64,000 bases of DNA from Arthrobacter globiformis (GTDB lineage: Bacteria; Actinomycetota; Actinomycetes; Actinomycetales; Micrococcaceae): NCBI RefSeq assembly GCF_030815865.1, contig NZ_JAUSXI010000001.1, forward strand, positions 1,488,001 to 1,552,000, in the 5' to 3' direction. How positions within the stretch are numbered: position 1 is the stretch's first letter; every line of letters begins with the position of its first letter. Made by a program: the position numbers and the translations under genes. Shown one piece after another: positions 27,474 to 36,685 of the stretch. The notes beneath the pieces were generated by a model. That model worked only from the letters and a program-made list of their open reading frames with translations, ran no database searches and had not been told where the DNA came from.

Positions 27474-29027
27474 ATGACGAGCATTCCCACCACCCTCCGT
27501 GACCTGAATGAGGTTGCGTTGGTACTGCGGCCCGAGGACGATGTCGCAGTCGCCACCCAAGACCTGCCCCCCGGTGCTGAGCTGACCGATCGGGGGCACC
27601 GGCTTCGCGTGCGGCAAAGCGTCCCCCGCGGTCACAAGCTCGCCCTACGGCCGCTCGCTGCGGGCCAACGGGTCCACAAGTACGGCCAGTCGATCGGCCG
27701 GGCCACGCGGGACATTGCGGCCGGAGACCACGTCCATACCCACAACCTCGGCATGGACAACGCCGATCGTGTGCATGAGTTCGGTACCGCCCGCGTGCAG
27801 CCAGCGGCACCAGGCGGGCCGGCGCGGACGTTCCAGGGGTATCACCGCGGCGACGGGCGCGTGGGGACCCGCAACTACATCGGCATACTGACCGCAGTGA
27901 ACTGCTCGGCGTCGACGGGCCGAATGATCGCCGCGCAATTCACGGCTGCAGCCCTGCAGGGCTACGATAACGTCGACGGGGTCATAGCCCTAACGCATGA
28001 TTCCGGTTGCGGTCTCGTCGCTGGCAGTGAAGGCGCCCGGCTGACGCGGCGCACGCTGCGGAGCTATGCCAACCATCCCAACATCGCCGGATTGTTGGTG
28101 CTGGGTCTGGGATGCGAGATGCTGCCAGCGACATCATTGCTGGACGGGCTGGACCTTCCGAGCGAGAAGCTGGTGCGGACTTTGGTCATCCAGGACAGCG
28201 GCGGGATCCGTGCAACGGTCCGTGCCGGGGTGGAGGCCATCAACGAGATGGTTCCGCACGTGAATGCACTGCGCCGCGAACCCGCTCCCATCTCGGAACT
28301 TGTGCTGGGGATGAACTGCGGCGGCTCCGACGGGTACTCGGGGATCACCGCGAACCCGGCCCTGGGCGTGGCCTCCGACCTGCTGGTTGCCCACGGGGCC
28401 ACGACGATCCTTGCCGAGACGCCGGAAATTTTCGGAGCCGAACATTTGCTGACGCGGCGTGCGGTGTCCGAGGAAGTGGGCCTTAAGCTCCTGCAGCGCA
28501 TCGAGTGGTGGAAGGACTACGCGACCTCCGGTGGCGGCTCCCTGGACAACAATCCCTCTCCCGGCAACAAGGCGGGCGGGCTGACGACCATATTGGAGAA
28601 GTCGCTCGGCGCAATCGCCAAGGGCGGCACCGCGGAATTGTCTGCCGTGTACGAGTACGCCGAGCCGGTCACCACGCGCGGGTTCGCCTTCATGGACACC
28701 CCTGGCTATGACCCCGTGTCCGTGACCGGCATCATCGCGGGTGGCTCCACGGTGGTGGTGTTCACCACCGGCCGCGGCTCTGTCCTGGGGGGCAAGCCCA
28801 CGCCGTCGATCAAGGTTGCCACCAACACCCCGACGTTCGAACGCATGCGTGAGGACATGGATATCAACGCCGGACGCATAGTGGACGGAACCGCGTCGAT
28901 CAACAGTGTGGGCGAGGAGATCTTCGAAAAGATCATTGCCGTCGCCTCGGGGGAGCAGTCCGTTTCTGAGCAGCTGGACCTCGGCCAGGACGAGTTCATT
29001 CCGTGGCAGTTGGGCGCAGTGACGTGA
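27474..29027 (+). CDS. uxaA: Altronate dehydratase
   Basis: A 517-residue dehydratase converting D-altronate to 2-keto-3-deoxygluconate. The first 100 residues form the SAF-type domain (LRPEDDVAVATQDLPPGAEL) and the rest is the catalytic part: GYHRGDGRVGTRNYIGILTAVNCSAS, THDSGCG, LGLGCE, LGMNCGGSDGYSGITANPALG; the conserved cysteines are present. ATG 27474 is used because AAGGA lies eight bases before; an open frame further upstream runs across the operators and is not coding. uxaB follows after 50 bases. Confidence 0.93.
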   Translation: MTSIPTTLRDLNEVALVLRPEDDVAVATQDLPPGAELTDRGHRLRVRQSVPRGHKLALRPLAAGQRVHKYGQSIGRATRDIAAGDHVHTHNLGMDNADRVHEFGTARVQPAAPGGPARTFQGYHRGDGRVGTRNYIGILTAVNCSASTGRMIAAQFTAAALQGYDNVDGVIALTHDSGCGLVAGSEGARLTRRTLRSYANHPNIAGLLVLGLGCEMLPATSLLDGLDLPSEKLVRTLVIQDSGGIRATVRAGVEAINEMVPHVNALRREPAPISELVLGMNCGGSDGYSGITANPALGVASDLLVAHGATTILAETPEIFGAEHLLTRRAVSEEVGLKLLQRIEWWKDYATSGGGSLDNNPSPGNKAGGLTTILEKSLGAIAKGGTAELSAVYEYAEPVTTRGFAFMDTPGYDPVSVTGIIAGGSTVVVFTTGRGSVLGGKPTPSIKVATNTPTFERMREDMDINAGRIVDGTASINSVGEEIFEKIIAVASGEQSVSEQLDLGQDEFIPWQLGAVT

Positions 29028-29077
29028 CCGGCGCTGCCAGGACCTACGACGAAACTGCAGAGCAACGAGGACTTACC

Positions 29078-30520
29078 ATGAAGAAACTGGACGCGACGAC
29101 GACCGCACGGCCCGAGCTTCCGATCACTATCATGCAGTTTGGGGCCGGGAATTTCCTGCGTGCCTTTGTCGACTGGATGATCACGAGGGCGAACCAATCC
29201 GGCGTGACCCGCGACGGCGTGGCCGTCATACAGGCCACGGACCGCCCCTCGCAGGCCCTGCGCCAGCTTGCGGAACAGGACGGCCTCTTCCACGTCTACC
29301 TTGAGGGCATTAAGGACCGCCGCCCCGTCAAGGAGGTTGACCTCGTCACCTGTGTGCGCTCCGTGCTCAGCGCCCACAATCAGTTCGAGGAATACGATCG
29401 GCTGGTCATCAGCCCCGACCTCCGGGTCATCGTCTCGAACACGACCGAGGCCGGCATCGAGTTCGTGTCCGGCGACGACCTCAGCGCACGGCCCCCGCGG
29501 TCCTTCCCCGCCAAGGTCACGGCACTCCTGTACCGGCGGTTCGAGCATTTCCGGGGTGATCCGGAAGCAGGACTATCCTTCCTGTGCTGTGAGCTCATCG
29601 AGGACAACGGGTCGACTTTGCGAGAGCATGTGCTGCACCACGCAGCCGATAACGACCTCGGGGCGGAATTCGACGCATGGGTGCGGACCGCCTGTCACTT
29701 CTACGACACCCTCGTGGACCGCATCGTTCCCGGATTTCCCCAGGGGGAGATCGAGGCTGTGCAGGCGGAGATTGGATTCGCCGACGAACTCGTTGTCAAG
29801 GCCGAGCACTTCTACGTCTGGGCGATCGGGGGCAGCCCGGCGATTCGCGAGGTGTTGCCGTTAGACAGGGCAGGGCTGAATGTGCTGTTCATGGACGACA
29901 TCCGTCCCTTCCGGGCGAAGAAAGTGCGGATACTCAACGGCGCCCACACAGCGATGTCAGCCATCGCGCTCCAGCTCGGATGCGAGACAGTGCGGGACGC
30001 TTTCGCCGTTCCGCTGGTGGAGGCTCTGATCAACCGCCTGGTTGCCGACGAGGTTTTGCCCACCATCGAAGGGGATCGCCAGGCGCTGGAGGCCTTTGCC
30101 CAGCAGATTCTTGAACGTTTCTACAACCCCTCCCTGCGGCATCAACTCGAGGATATCGCCCTGAACGCCCTCTCGAAGTGGGCGACGCGCAACCTTCCCG
30201 TCGTCCTGGATCGGTGGGCGGTCGATGCTCAGGCGCCGCTGACGGTCCTGTCGCTGGCCGCCCTCCTCGTTCTTTACAGCGGCCGGTCGGAAAATTCCCA
30301 GTTGGAGCCCCGCGACGACGCGAGGATCGTGCAGTTGCTGCGAAGCACCTTTGACCGCGAGGATCTTCCGGGGTGGATCGCAGGTGTGATCAATTGCCTT
30401 CCGTTGCCCGCCACGATGGACGCGGCAGCGATCTCACGGCTTTCAACAGAAACTTCCCGTGCCGCCGAACTCATTCTCGAGCGGGGGATGGCTGGGGCAC
30501 TGCAAGAACTGCTTGCCTGA
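29078..30520 (+). CDS. uxaB: Tagaturonate reductase (altronate oxidoreductase)
   Basis: A 480-residue member of the polyol-specific long-chain dehydrogenase family that reduces tagaturonate to altronate with NAD(P)H. The N-terminal nucleotide site is IMQFGAGNFLRAFVDWMI, and the catalytic Lys/Asn region is RAKKVRILNGAHTAMSAIA, with the K-x-x-x-N-x-x-H pattern intact. ATG 29078 follows CGAGGA. Family alternatives are fructuronate reductase or mannitol dehydrogenase, but its place behind uxaA and the INGAHT-type active site favour UxaB. Confidence 0.9.
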   Translation: MKKLDATTTARPELPITIMQFGAGNFLRAFVDWMITRANQSGVTRDGVAVIQATDRPSQALRQLAEQDGLFHVYLEGIKDRRPVKEVDLVTCVRSVLSAHNQFEEYDRLVISPDLRVIVSNTTEAGIEFVSGDDLSARPPRSFPAKVTALLYRRFEHFRGDPEAGLSFLCCELIEDNGSTLREHVLHHAADNDLGAEFDAWVRTACHFYDTLVDRIVPGFPQGEIEAVQAEIGFADELVVKAEHFYVWAIGGSPAIREVLPLDRAGLNVLFMDDIRPFRAKKVRILNGAHTAMSAIALQLGCETVRDAFAVPLVEALINRLVADEVLPTIEGDRQALEAFAQQILERFYNPSLRHQLEDIALNALSKWATRNLPVVLDRWAVDAQAPLTVLSLAALLVLYSGRSENSQLEPRDDARIVQLLRSTFDREDLPGWIAGVINCLPLPATMDAAAISRLSTETSRAAELILERGMAGALQELLA

Positions 30521-30557
30521 CCGGCTGGCCGCTGGTGGGGCATCCAGGGGCTGCAAC

Positions 30558-31958
30558 TCACACCCCGTAGAGGCTCTTACGCACCTCGGCATAGCGTTCC
30601 CGGACGCCGAAGCCCCAGTCTCCTTCGGGTTCGTAGGCGGCTTCGATGCTGCGTTTCCAGTCGGGAAGTTCTCCAGTGGCCGCCCATGCGGCCTGTTTGG
30701 CTGCGCCGAGGGCGACGTACTCCCTGGTTGTCGGAATCTCGACCGGCAGATTGAAAATAGTTGCTGCTGCCTGTCGCAGCGCCTGCGATTTGGAGCCTCC
30801 GCCAATCAGGAGAACTTTGTCCGGGGCGCCACCGGACTGCCTCAGGACGTCGATGCCGTCGGCCAGTGAGTTCAGCACGCCCAGCACGGAGGCGCGGGCG
30901 AGGTTCTCGGGGCTCATGTTGCTCCTGGTGAGACCGGCCAGGCTGCCTGTTGCGTGGGAAAGATTGGGGCTGCGCTCGCCGTCCAGGTAAGGAAGGAATG
31001 TCAGTCCGCCGGCGTCGCTGCCGGCGGCCTGTGCCAGGGAATCCAGTGTCGCAAGGTCGACGCCGAGCATGGTAGCGGTCGCTGCCATGACGCGGGCAGA
31101 GTTGAGCATGGCCAGCAGCGGCAAATGTCCGCCGGCGGCGTCCGCGAATCCGGCGATAGCACCGGTATGGTCCGGCATCGCGGAAGGTGTGGTGGTGAAG
31201 ACGGTTCCGGAGGTGCCGATGGAGACGACCACCTCGCCCGGGCGCAGACCGAGCCCCAATGCGGCTGCGGCATTGTCCCCGGCGCCGGCGGCGAGGACGG
31301 CGCCGTCGATGCCCCAGCCGTTCTGCACGGTGCCGGCCTGCTCGTTCGACGCCACCACGCGCGGTAGGCGCGGGACCCGTCCGAAGAAGCGTTCCAGCAG
31401 GTCTGTCCGGTAGCTGTTGGTGACGGGGGAGAAGTAGCCGGTGCCGGAGGCGTCGCTCCGGTCCGTGATGAACTCCCCGCCCATGGCACCGTTGAGCCAG
31501 TCGTGGGGGAGGACCACCTGCTCGACTCGGCTAGCGGCATCCGGTTCGTTCTGCGCCAGCCACGCCAGCTTGGAGATGGTGAACGAAGCGACCGGGACAA
31601 GGTTGACGGCGTCCACCCACTGTTCGGGCCCAAGTTCGTCCCGCAGCCTCGCCGCGTCCGGCGCGCTGCGGGTGTCGTTCCACAGCAGGGCATCGTGCAC
31701 GGGCGTCCCGGAACTGTCGAGGGCCACCATCCCGTGCTGTTGGGCGGCGATGCCGGCAGCGGAGACGGAACTGCCCAGCCGGTCAGCGCCGGCAGAATGC
31801 CATGCTTCCCGCAGCGCGGAGGTCCACACGGACGGGTCCACGGCGGTGAGATCAGGATGGGCCGCCGCACCAGACGTGATCACGTCACCGGTTTCGGCGT
31901 CCACGGCAAGGACCTTGCAGGACTGGGTGGAGGAATCCACCCCGACAACAATGCTCAT
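30558..31958 (-). CDS. xylB: Xylulokinase (FGGY family)
   Basis: A 466-residue FGGY carbohydrate kinase that phosphorylates D-xylulose. GVDSSTQSCKVLAVDAETG is the first phosphate site, AAQQHGMVALDSSGTPV and LLWNDTRS the substrate region, and VVSIGTSGTVF plus KVLLIGGGSKSQALRQ the adenosine motifs. Its ATG overlaps the stop of the SorC-type regulator (TAATG), with GAGGAGAAG as ribosome site, so the two are coupled. With the dehydrogenase at 36686 it suggests that the polyol is oxidised to xylulose. Confidence 0.93.
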   Translation of the reverse strand: MSIVVGVDSSTQSCKVLAVDAETGDVITSGAAAHPDLTAVDPSVWTSALREAWHSAGADRLGSSVSAAGIAAQQHGMVALDSSGTPVHDALLWNDTRSAPDAARLRDELGPEQWVDAVNLVPVASFTISKLAWLAQNEPDAASRVEQVVLPHDWLNGAMGGEFITDRSDASGTGYFSPVTNSYRTDLLERFFGRVPRLPRVVASNEQAGTVQNGWGIDGAVLAAGAGDNAAAALGLGLRPGEVVVSIGTSGTVFTTTPSAMPDHTGAIAGFADAAGGHLPLLAMLNSARVMAATATMLGVDLATLDSLAQAAGSDAGGLTFLPYLDGERSPNLSHATGSLAGLTRSNMSPENLARASVLGVLNSLADGIDVLRQSGGAPDKVLLIGGGSKSQALRQAAATIFNLPVEIPTTREYVALGAAKQAAWAATGELPDWKRSIEAAYEPEGDWGFGVRERYAEVRKSLYGV

Positions 31959-32905
31959 TAACTCTTCTCCTCGTCGATCAGGTCAGTCAGGGCTTGGGCC
32001 AGCGGCGTATCAATGATCAGCGTGGTGACAAAGTCCGCCTTGGCCACGGCCAGCAGGGCTTCAGCCCGTGCTTCCCCCTGGGCCACGGCAATCACCTTCG
32101 GGGTCCGCTGCAGCTGCTTGATGGTGACGGCGATAATCTGTTCGTCCAGCCCCGATTCCACCGCAACGCCTGTGGCGTTTAGGAGCCGGCCGGAGCATTC
32201 CCCGACGGCGCCGGCCTCCACTGCCGCCTGCCTCACCTCGGCGTCGGCCCTGTCCCAGACGGTGGACGTGCCCGGCTTCCAGGCGCCGATTGCGACGACG
32301 GCCAGGTCGAGTGAATCCGCCTTTGCCAGGGCCTCGGCGATCTCTGGCTGGCGGCGCAAGCCGGCCGCCGTCGTCGGATCCTCCACCACCAGAGGTGCCC
32401 ACAGCGGCCAAGTGAGCCCCCCACTCACATGTCCCAGCCGCTGGATCAGCTCCAGGGGATTGCTCTCGCCTTCTGTGGGAAGGGCTCCGGCAAGCTGGAC
32501 AATGTCGCACCGGGGAAGCTCCCGGACCAGCCGCGAGGCCACGTCCAGGGTGCGGGACCAGGAGATGCCGATGGTCCCGCCGGCGGGTGCCTGCCGGGAG
32601 ATTTCGACGGCGGCCGCTTTGGCCAGGATGGCGCGCGCCTGGATCACGTCCCCGGTGGTCTCCGCGACGATTACCTCCCTAATCCCCAGTGCGGACTCGA
32701 TGCGCCGGATATCAGCAGCGGAGACGCGGGAGGGGAAATGCACCTTGATTTCCAGGATGCCCTTCTCGCGGGCCTCTGCGAGCAGGCGGGCAACCTGGAA
32801 CCGCGAAATTTCATAGCTAGCGCCGATCTCCACCTTGGAGCGGTTTTCCAGGTAGTACTCGCTGCTGACGCGCGCCAGAAGCTCTTCATGGGAATGCTCC
32901 GCCAT
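31958..32905 (-). CDS. SorC/DeoR-family sugar-binding regulator
   Basis: A 315-residue regulator: N-terminal helix-turn-helix (VEIGASYEISRFQVARLLAEAR) and a SorC-type sugar-phosphate-binding domain (IGISWSRTLDVASRLV, VVAIGAWKPGTSTVWDRA). ATG 32905 follows AGAGGTGA at seven bases; the GTG three codons earlier is possible but overlaps that site. It is first in the minus-strand xylB transcript and divergent from the polyol ABC operon. TGAGCAA-type palindromes fill the shared promoter region and are its likely binding sites. Confidence 0.9.
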   Translation of the reverse strand: MAEHSHEELLARVSSEYYLENRSKVEIGASYEISRFQVARLLAEAREKGILEIKVHFPSRVSAADIRRIESALGIREVIVAETTGDVIQARAILAKAAAVEISRQAPAGGTIGISWSRTLDVASRLVRELPRCDIVQLAGALPTEGESNPLELIQRLGHVSGGLTWPLWAPLVVEDPTTAAGLRRQPEIAEALAKADSLDLAVVAIGAWKPGTSTVWDRADAEVRQAAVEAGAVGECSGRLLNATGVAVESGLDEQIIAVTIKQLQRTPKVIAVAQGEARAEALLAVAKADFVTTLIIDTPLAQALTDLIDEEKS

Positions 32906-32930
32906 TCTGGTCACCTCTCGCAGATCTGAT

Positions 32931-33016
32931 CATTTGAGTATCGCCTCTTGCTCAAATGACTATATATGACTAGAGTCACATGGCAGATGAGCAGTTGATC
33001 TTGCTCATATGAGCAA
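32931..33016. promoter_or_regulatory. SorC-type operators between regulator and ABC operon
   Basis: CATTTGAG (32931-32938) and CTCAAATG (32951-32958) are a perfect inverted repeat. TTGCTCATATGAGCAA (33001-33016) is a perfect 16-bp palindrome, and a half-site TGAGCA lies near 32988. The TTGAG/TTGCTC cores are related, which suggests cooperative binding of one tetrameric regulator. Confidence 0.65.
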
Positions 33017-33115
33017 CTCAACCGAGAACCGGCCGGGACCGGAGTGGCCCTTTCATCCGGGTCCCCGACTTCAGCCCGGGCTCGTGTCCCGACTTTTGAG
33101 CACAAAGGAGTTCTT

Positions 33116-34462
33116 ATGCGTCCCAGCATGCGCGCAGCCTCGATGGCTGCCGGTGCCCTGTGCATCGCACTTTCCGCCTCAGGCTGCGCCGGCGCCGGCG
33201 GAGGCAATTCCGCCGGCGACCCGAACAGCATCAGCGTCCTGATGGTGAACAACCCGCAGATGGAGGATCTGCAGCGGCTCACCGCGGAAAATTTCACCAA
33301 GGAAACCGGCGTGAAGGTCAACTACACGATCCTGCCGGAGAACGATGTCCGGGCGAAGATCAGCCAGGAGTTCTCCAGCCAGGCCGGCCAGTACGACGTC
33401 GCCTCGCTGTCCAACTACGAGATCCCCTTCTTCGCCGCCAACGGTTGGCTCGCGCCGCTGGACAGCGTGGCCAAGGATCCCAACTTCAACCAGGCGGACA
33501 TCCTGCCGGCCTACACGGCGTCGCTGACCGGCACGGACGGCAGGCTCTACGGTGAGCCGTTCTACGGTGAGTCCTCGTTCCTGATGTACCGGAAGGACAT
33601 CCTGGAGGCCAAGGGCCTGGCGATGCCGGAGAAGCCGACCTGGGATCAGGTGGCTGAGATCGCGGCGAAGGTGGACGGCGCAGCTCCCGGCACGAAGGGC
33701 ATCTGCCTGCGCGGCCAGCCCGGCTGGGGCCAGGTCTTCGCGCCGCTGACCACGGTGGTGAACACCTTCGGCGGGACCTGGTTCGACAAGGACTGGAACG
33801 CACAGGTCAACGCCCCCGAATTCACCGCAGCCACCGAGTTCTACACCAAACTGGTCCGCGAGCACGGCGAGGCGGGCGCCGCCCAGGCCGGGTTCACCGA
33901 GTGCCTGAACAACCTGAGCCAGAGCAAGGTCGCCATGTGGTACGACGCCACCTCCGCCGCCGGCGCGCTGGAAGCGGATGCGTCACCGGTGAAGGGCAAG
34001 ATCGGCTACGCCCAGGCACCAGTGAAGAACACGAAGTCCTCCGGCTGGCTGTGGACCTGGTCCTGGGCCATGCAGGCCGCCTCGAAGAAGCAGGATGCCG
34101 CCGGGAAGTTCATCGCCTGGGCCAGCTCAAAAAAGTACGAGGAACTGGTGGCCTCCAAGCTCGGCTGGGCGAAGGTCCCCTCCGGCAAGCGCATCTCCAC
34201 CTACGAGAACTCCGAGTTCCAGCAGGCTGCACCGTTCTTCAAGGCCGAACGCTTCGCGATCGAGAATGCGGACCCGAAGAACCCCGGCGCCCAGGAACGT
34301 CCCGCCGTCGGAATCCAATTTGTGGGCATTCCCGAGTTCGCCGCCCTGGGCACCAACGTCTCCCAAGGCGTCAGCTCCGCCATCGCAGGCCAGGGTTCCG
34401 TGGCCGAGGCGCTTGCCAAGGGACAGGCAGCCGCCCAAAAAGTCGCCGACAAGTACAAGTGA
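33116..34462 (+). CDS. ABC polyol-binding lipoprotein
   Basis: A 448-residue extracellular solute-binding protein, family 1. Residues 1-24 are a lipoprotein signal with lipobox LSASGC and the lipidated Cys at 24. The mature part has ISVLMVNNPQMEDLQRLT, GEPFYGESSFLMYRKDIL and the Trp-rich GWLWTWSWAM typical of mannitol/sorbitol binders (SmoE/MtlE type). ATG 33116 follows AAAGGAG. It heads the operon with two permeases and a polyol dehydrogenase. Confidence 0.92.
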   Translation: MRPSMRAASMAAGALCIALSASGCAGAGGGNSAGDPNSISVLMVNNPQMEDLQRLTAENFTKETGVKVNYTILPENDVRAKISQEFSSQAGQYDVASLSNYEIPFFAANGWLAPLDSVAKDPNFNQADILPAYTASLTGTDGRLYGEPFYGESSFLMYRKDILEAKGLAMPEKPTWDQVAEIAAKVDGAAPGTKGICLRGQPGWGQVFAPLTTVVNTFGGTWFDKDWNAQVNAPEFTAATEFYTKLVREHGEAGAAQAGFTECLNNLSQSKVAMWYDATSAAGALEADASPVKGKIGYAQAPVKNTKSSGWLWTWSWAMQAASKKQDAAGKFIAWASSKKYEELVASKLGWAKVPSGKRISTYENSEFQQAAPFFKAERFAIENADPKNPGAQERPAVGIQFVGIPEFAALGTNVSQGVSSAIAGQGSVAEALAKGQAAAQKVADKYK

Positions 34463-34488
34463 CCTTAACCGAACTGCAGGAGAACATC

Positions 34489-35457
34489 ATGACTACCGCA
34501 ACGGCGCGCATCTCCCGTCCGGGACACAGCGCAGCCAAACCAACCAGGAACGCCAAGTCACGGGAACGCGCCCTGGCCTGGGCACGGCGCGCACCGCTGC
34601 TTCCGGCCCTGATCTTCCTCATCATCGTCACCCAGCTCCCGTTTGTGGTGACCCTGATCATCTCGTTCCTGAACTGGAACAGCCTGAGCCCGGACAAGAC
34701 TGCATTTGCCGGCCTGGAGAATTACGTTACGGTCCTCACCGACCCTGACCTCCGCCAGGCGATCTTCACCACCATCCTCCTCACCGTCTCCGTGGTCCTG
34801 TTCAGCCTGCTCATTGGCCTGGGCCTGGCACTGCTGCTGGACAAGAAGTTCATCGGCCGAGGACTGGCACGCACCCTCCTGATCGCGCCATTCCTGGTGG
34901 TGCCCGTGGCCGCCGCCCTCATCTGGAAGCACGCCCTGCTCAACCCCACGTACGGGCTGATCAACGGCATCCTGACGTGGATCTGGTCCCTCTTCGGCAG
35001 TGTCACCCCGCCCCAGCTGGACCTGCTATCCCAGGCACCCCTGATGGCCGTCATCGTGTCGCTGGTGTGGCAGTGGACGCCGTTCATGATGCTCATCCTG
35101 CTGGCGGGTCTGCAGTCCCGCCCCATGGACACCGTGGAAGCCGCCCAGATGGACGGCGCCAGCCCGTGGGCGATCTTCCGGCACCTCACGCTGCCGCACC
35201 TGCGCCAGTACCTCGAACTCGGCGGCCTGCTTGGCGCGATCTACATCGTGCAGAACTTTGACTCCGTCTTCACCCTCACCGCAGGCGGACTGGGCACGGC
35301 CAACCTGCCCTACGCCATTTACCAGACGTTCTACTTCGCCAACGAATACGGCCTGGCGTCCGCGGCCGGCGTCGTGGTGGTCATCGGCACCATCATCGTG
35401 GCCACGTTCGCACTCCGCACCGTCTTTTCACTCTTCAAGAAGGAGGCAGCACGATGA
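34489..35457 (+). CDS. ABC polyol permease 1
   Basis: A 322-residue inner-membrane permease of the MalF-like group with six predicted segments and the EAA loop EAAQMDGASPWAIFRHLTLP, which contacts the ATPase. ATG 34489 follows CAGGAG; the frame is open further upstream through the binding-protein gene but that part is a shadow. It overlaps the next permease by four bases (ATGA). Confidence 0.92.
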   Translation: MTTATARISRPGHSAAKPTRNAKSRERALAWARRAPLLPALIFLIIVTQLPFVVTLIISFLNWNSLSPDKTAFAGLENYVTVLTDPDLRQAIFTTILLTVSVVLFSLLIGLGLALLLDKKFIGRGLARTLLIAPFLVVPVAAALIWKHALLNPTYGLINGILTWIWSLFGSVTPPQLDLLSQAPLMAVIVSLVWQWTPFMMLILLAGLQSRPMDTVEAAQMDGASPWAIFRHLTLPHLRQYLELGGLLGAIYIVQNFDSVFTLTAGGLGTANLPYAIYQTFYFANEYGLASAAGVVVVIGTIIVATFALRTVFSLFKKEAAR

Positions 35458-36389
35458 GCACCCTCACCCCCGCCGCACCGCAGAGCACACCCTCCGGCCC
35501 GACGGCGGCCCTGAACACCGGCGCCCCCCGCGGTTTCGGGAAGTTCGGGGCCAAGTCCCGGATGGACCCCACCCGGAACAACACCGCCGCCGGCATCGCC
35601 GCCTGGCTCCTGGCACTGCTCTTCGCCACACCGGTGCTGTGGATGATCCTGACCTCCTTCCACTCCGAAACCGACGCCGCCACCAACCCGCCCTCCATCG
35701 CCGCGAACCTGACCCTGGACGCCTACAAGGAGTTCTTCGGCGCCAGCTCCGGGGTCAGCCCGTGGCCGCCAATGATCAACTCCGCCACCGCCTCGATCCT
35801 CTCCACCGTCCTCGTCCTCGCCCTGGCCATCCCCGCCGCCTACGCCCTCTCCATCCGGCCGGTGAAGAAGTGGACCGACGTGATGTTTTTCTTCCTCTCC
35901 ACCAAGATGATGCCCGTGGTCGCTGCGATCCTGCCGCTCTACCTCTTCGCCCGGACCGTCGGGGCACTGGACAACATCTGGTTCCTGATCCTGATGTACA
36001 CGTCCATGAACCTGCCCATCGCCGTCTGGATGATGCGCTCCTTCCTCGCCGAAGTCCCCGAAGAAATGCTCGAAGCAGCACAAATCGACGGCGCCAACCT
36101 CCTCCTCACCCTCCGCAAGATCATCGCCCCCGTGGCAATGCCCGGCATCGCCGCCACCGCCCTGATCTGCTTCATCTTCAGCTGGAACGAACTCCTCCTC
36201 GCCCGGGTCCTCACCGGCGTCGTCGCCGGCACAGCCCCCGTGTTCCTCACCGGCTTCGTCTCAGGCCAGGGACTCTTCCTCGCCAAAGTCTGCGCGGCCG
36301 CCGTCGTGATCTCACTGCCCGTGCTGTTCGCCGGCTTCGCCGCCCAGGACAAACTCGTCCAAGGCCTCTCGCTCGGCGCCGTGAAATAG
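35454..36389 (+). CDS. ABC polyol permease 2
   Basis: A 311-residue MalG-like permease with six predicted segments and the EAA loop EAAQIDGANLLLTLRKIIAP. The first 45 residues are a Pro/Thr-rich cytoplasmic tail. It starts at ATG 35454, overlapping the preceding stop. No ATP-binding gene follows; in actinobacteria such importers commonly share an ATPase of the MsiK/UgpC type encoded elsewhere. Confidence 0.92.
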   Translation: MSTLTPAAPQSTPSGPTAALNTGAPRGFGKFGAKSRMDPTRNNTAAGIAAWLLALLFATPVLWMILTSFHSETDAATNPPSIAANLTLDAYKEFFGASSGVSPWPPMINSATASILSTVLVLALAIPAAYALSIRPVKKWTDVMFFFLSTKMMPVVAAILPLYLFARTVGALDNIWFLILMYTSMNLPIAVWMMRSFLAEVPEEMLEAAQIDGANLLLTLRKIIAPVAMPGIAATALICFIFSWNELLLARVLTGVVAGTAPVFLTGFVSGQGLFLAKVCAAAVVISLPVLFAGFAAQDKLVQGLSLGAVK

Positions 36390-36425
36390 CGCTTTTCCAC
36401 TCCCGATTTTTCAAGGAACAGTTCG

Positions 36426-36659
36426 ATGGCCACATCAACCGCAACGTCCCGCACCAATAGGCAGCCAGCAAGGCCGGCCACCATCCGCGCCGCCGTCCTG
36501 CCGCGCCATTGGCCGCTGGCCATCCAGCTCATCGCCGCCGGCAGGGTAAACCTGGACATCCTCGTCACCCGCAAGTTCACCCTCGCACAATCCGAAGAAG
36601 CGCCCAAAGCCGGCAAACAGCCCGGCCAGCTCAAAGCCGTCGTCTACCCGGGCCGCTGA
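36426..36659 (+). pseudogene. Internally deleted Zn-dependent polyol dehydrogenase
   Basis: An open frame of 77 residues with its own AAGGAA site. TIRAAVL near residue 19 looks like the start of a medium-chain dehydrogenase, and from about 28 on (PLAIQLIAAGRVNLDILVTR, KFTLAQSEEA, GQLKAVVYP) it matches the C-terminal end of sorbitol/xylitol dehydrogenases. The normal protein has about 340 residues, so some 260 residues, with the zinc and NAD sites, are gone while the frame is kept. No enzyme activity is expected. It sits where a polyol dehydrogenase belongs, between permease 2 and the intact dehydrogenase. Confidence 0.75.
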
Positions 36660-36685
36660 CAGCTCGCTTTGAAAGGAACAATCAC

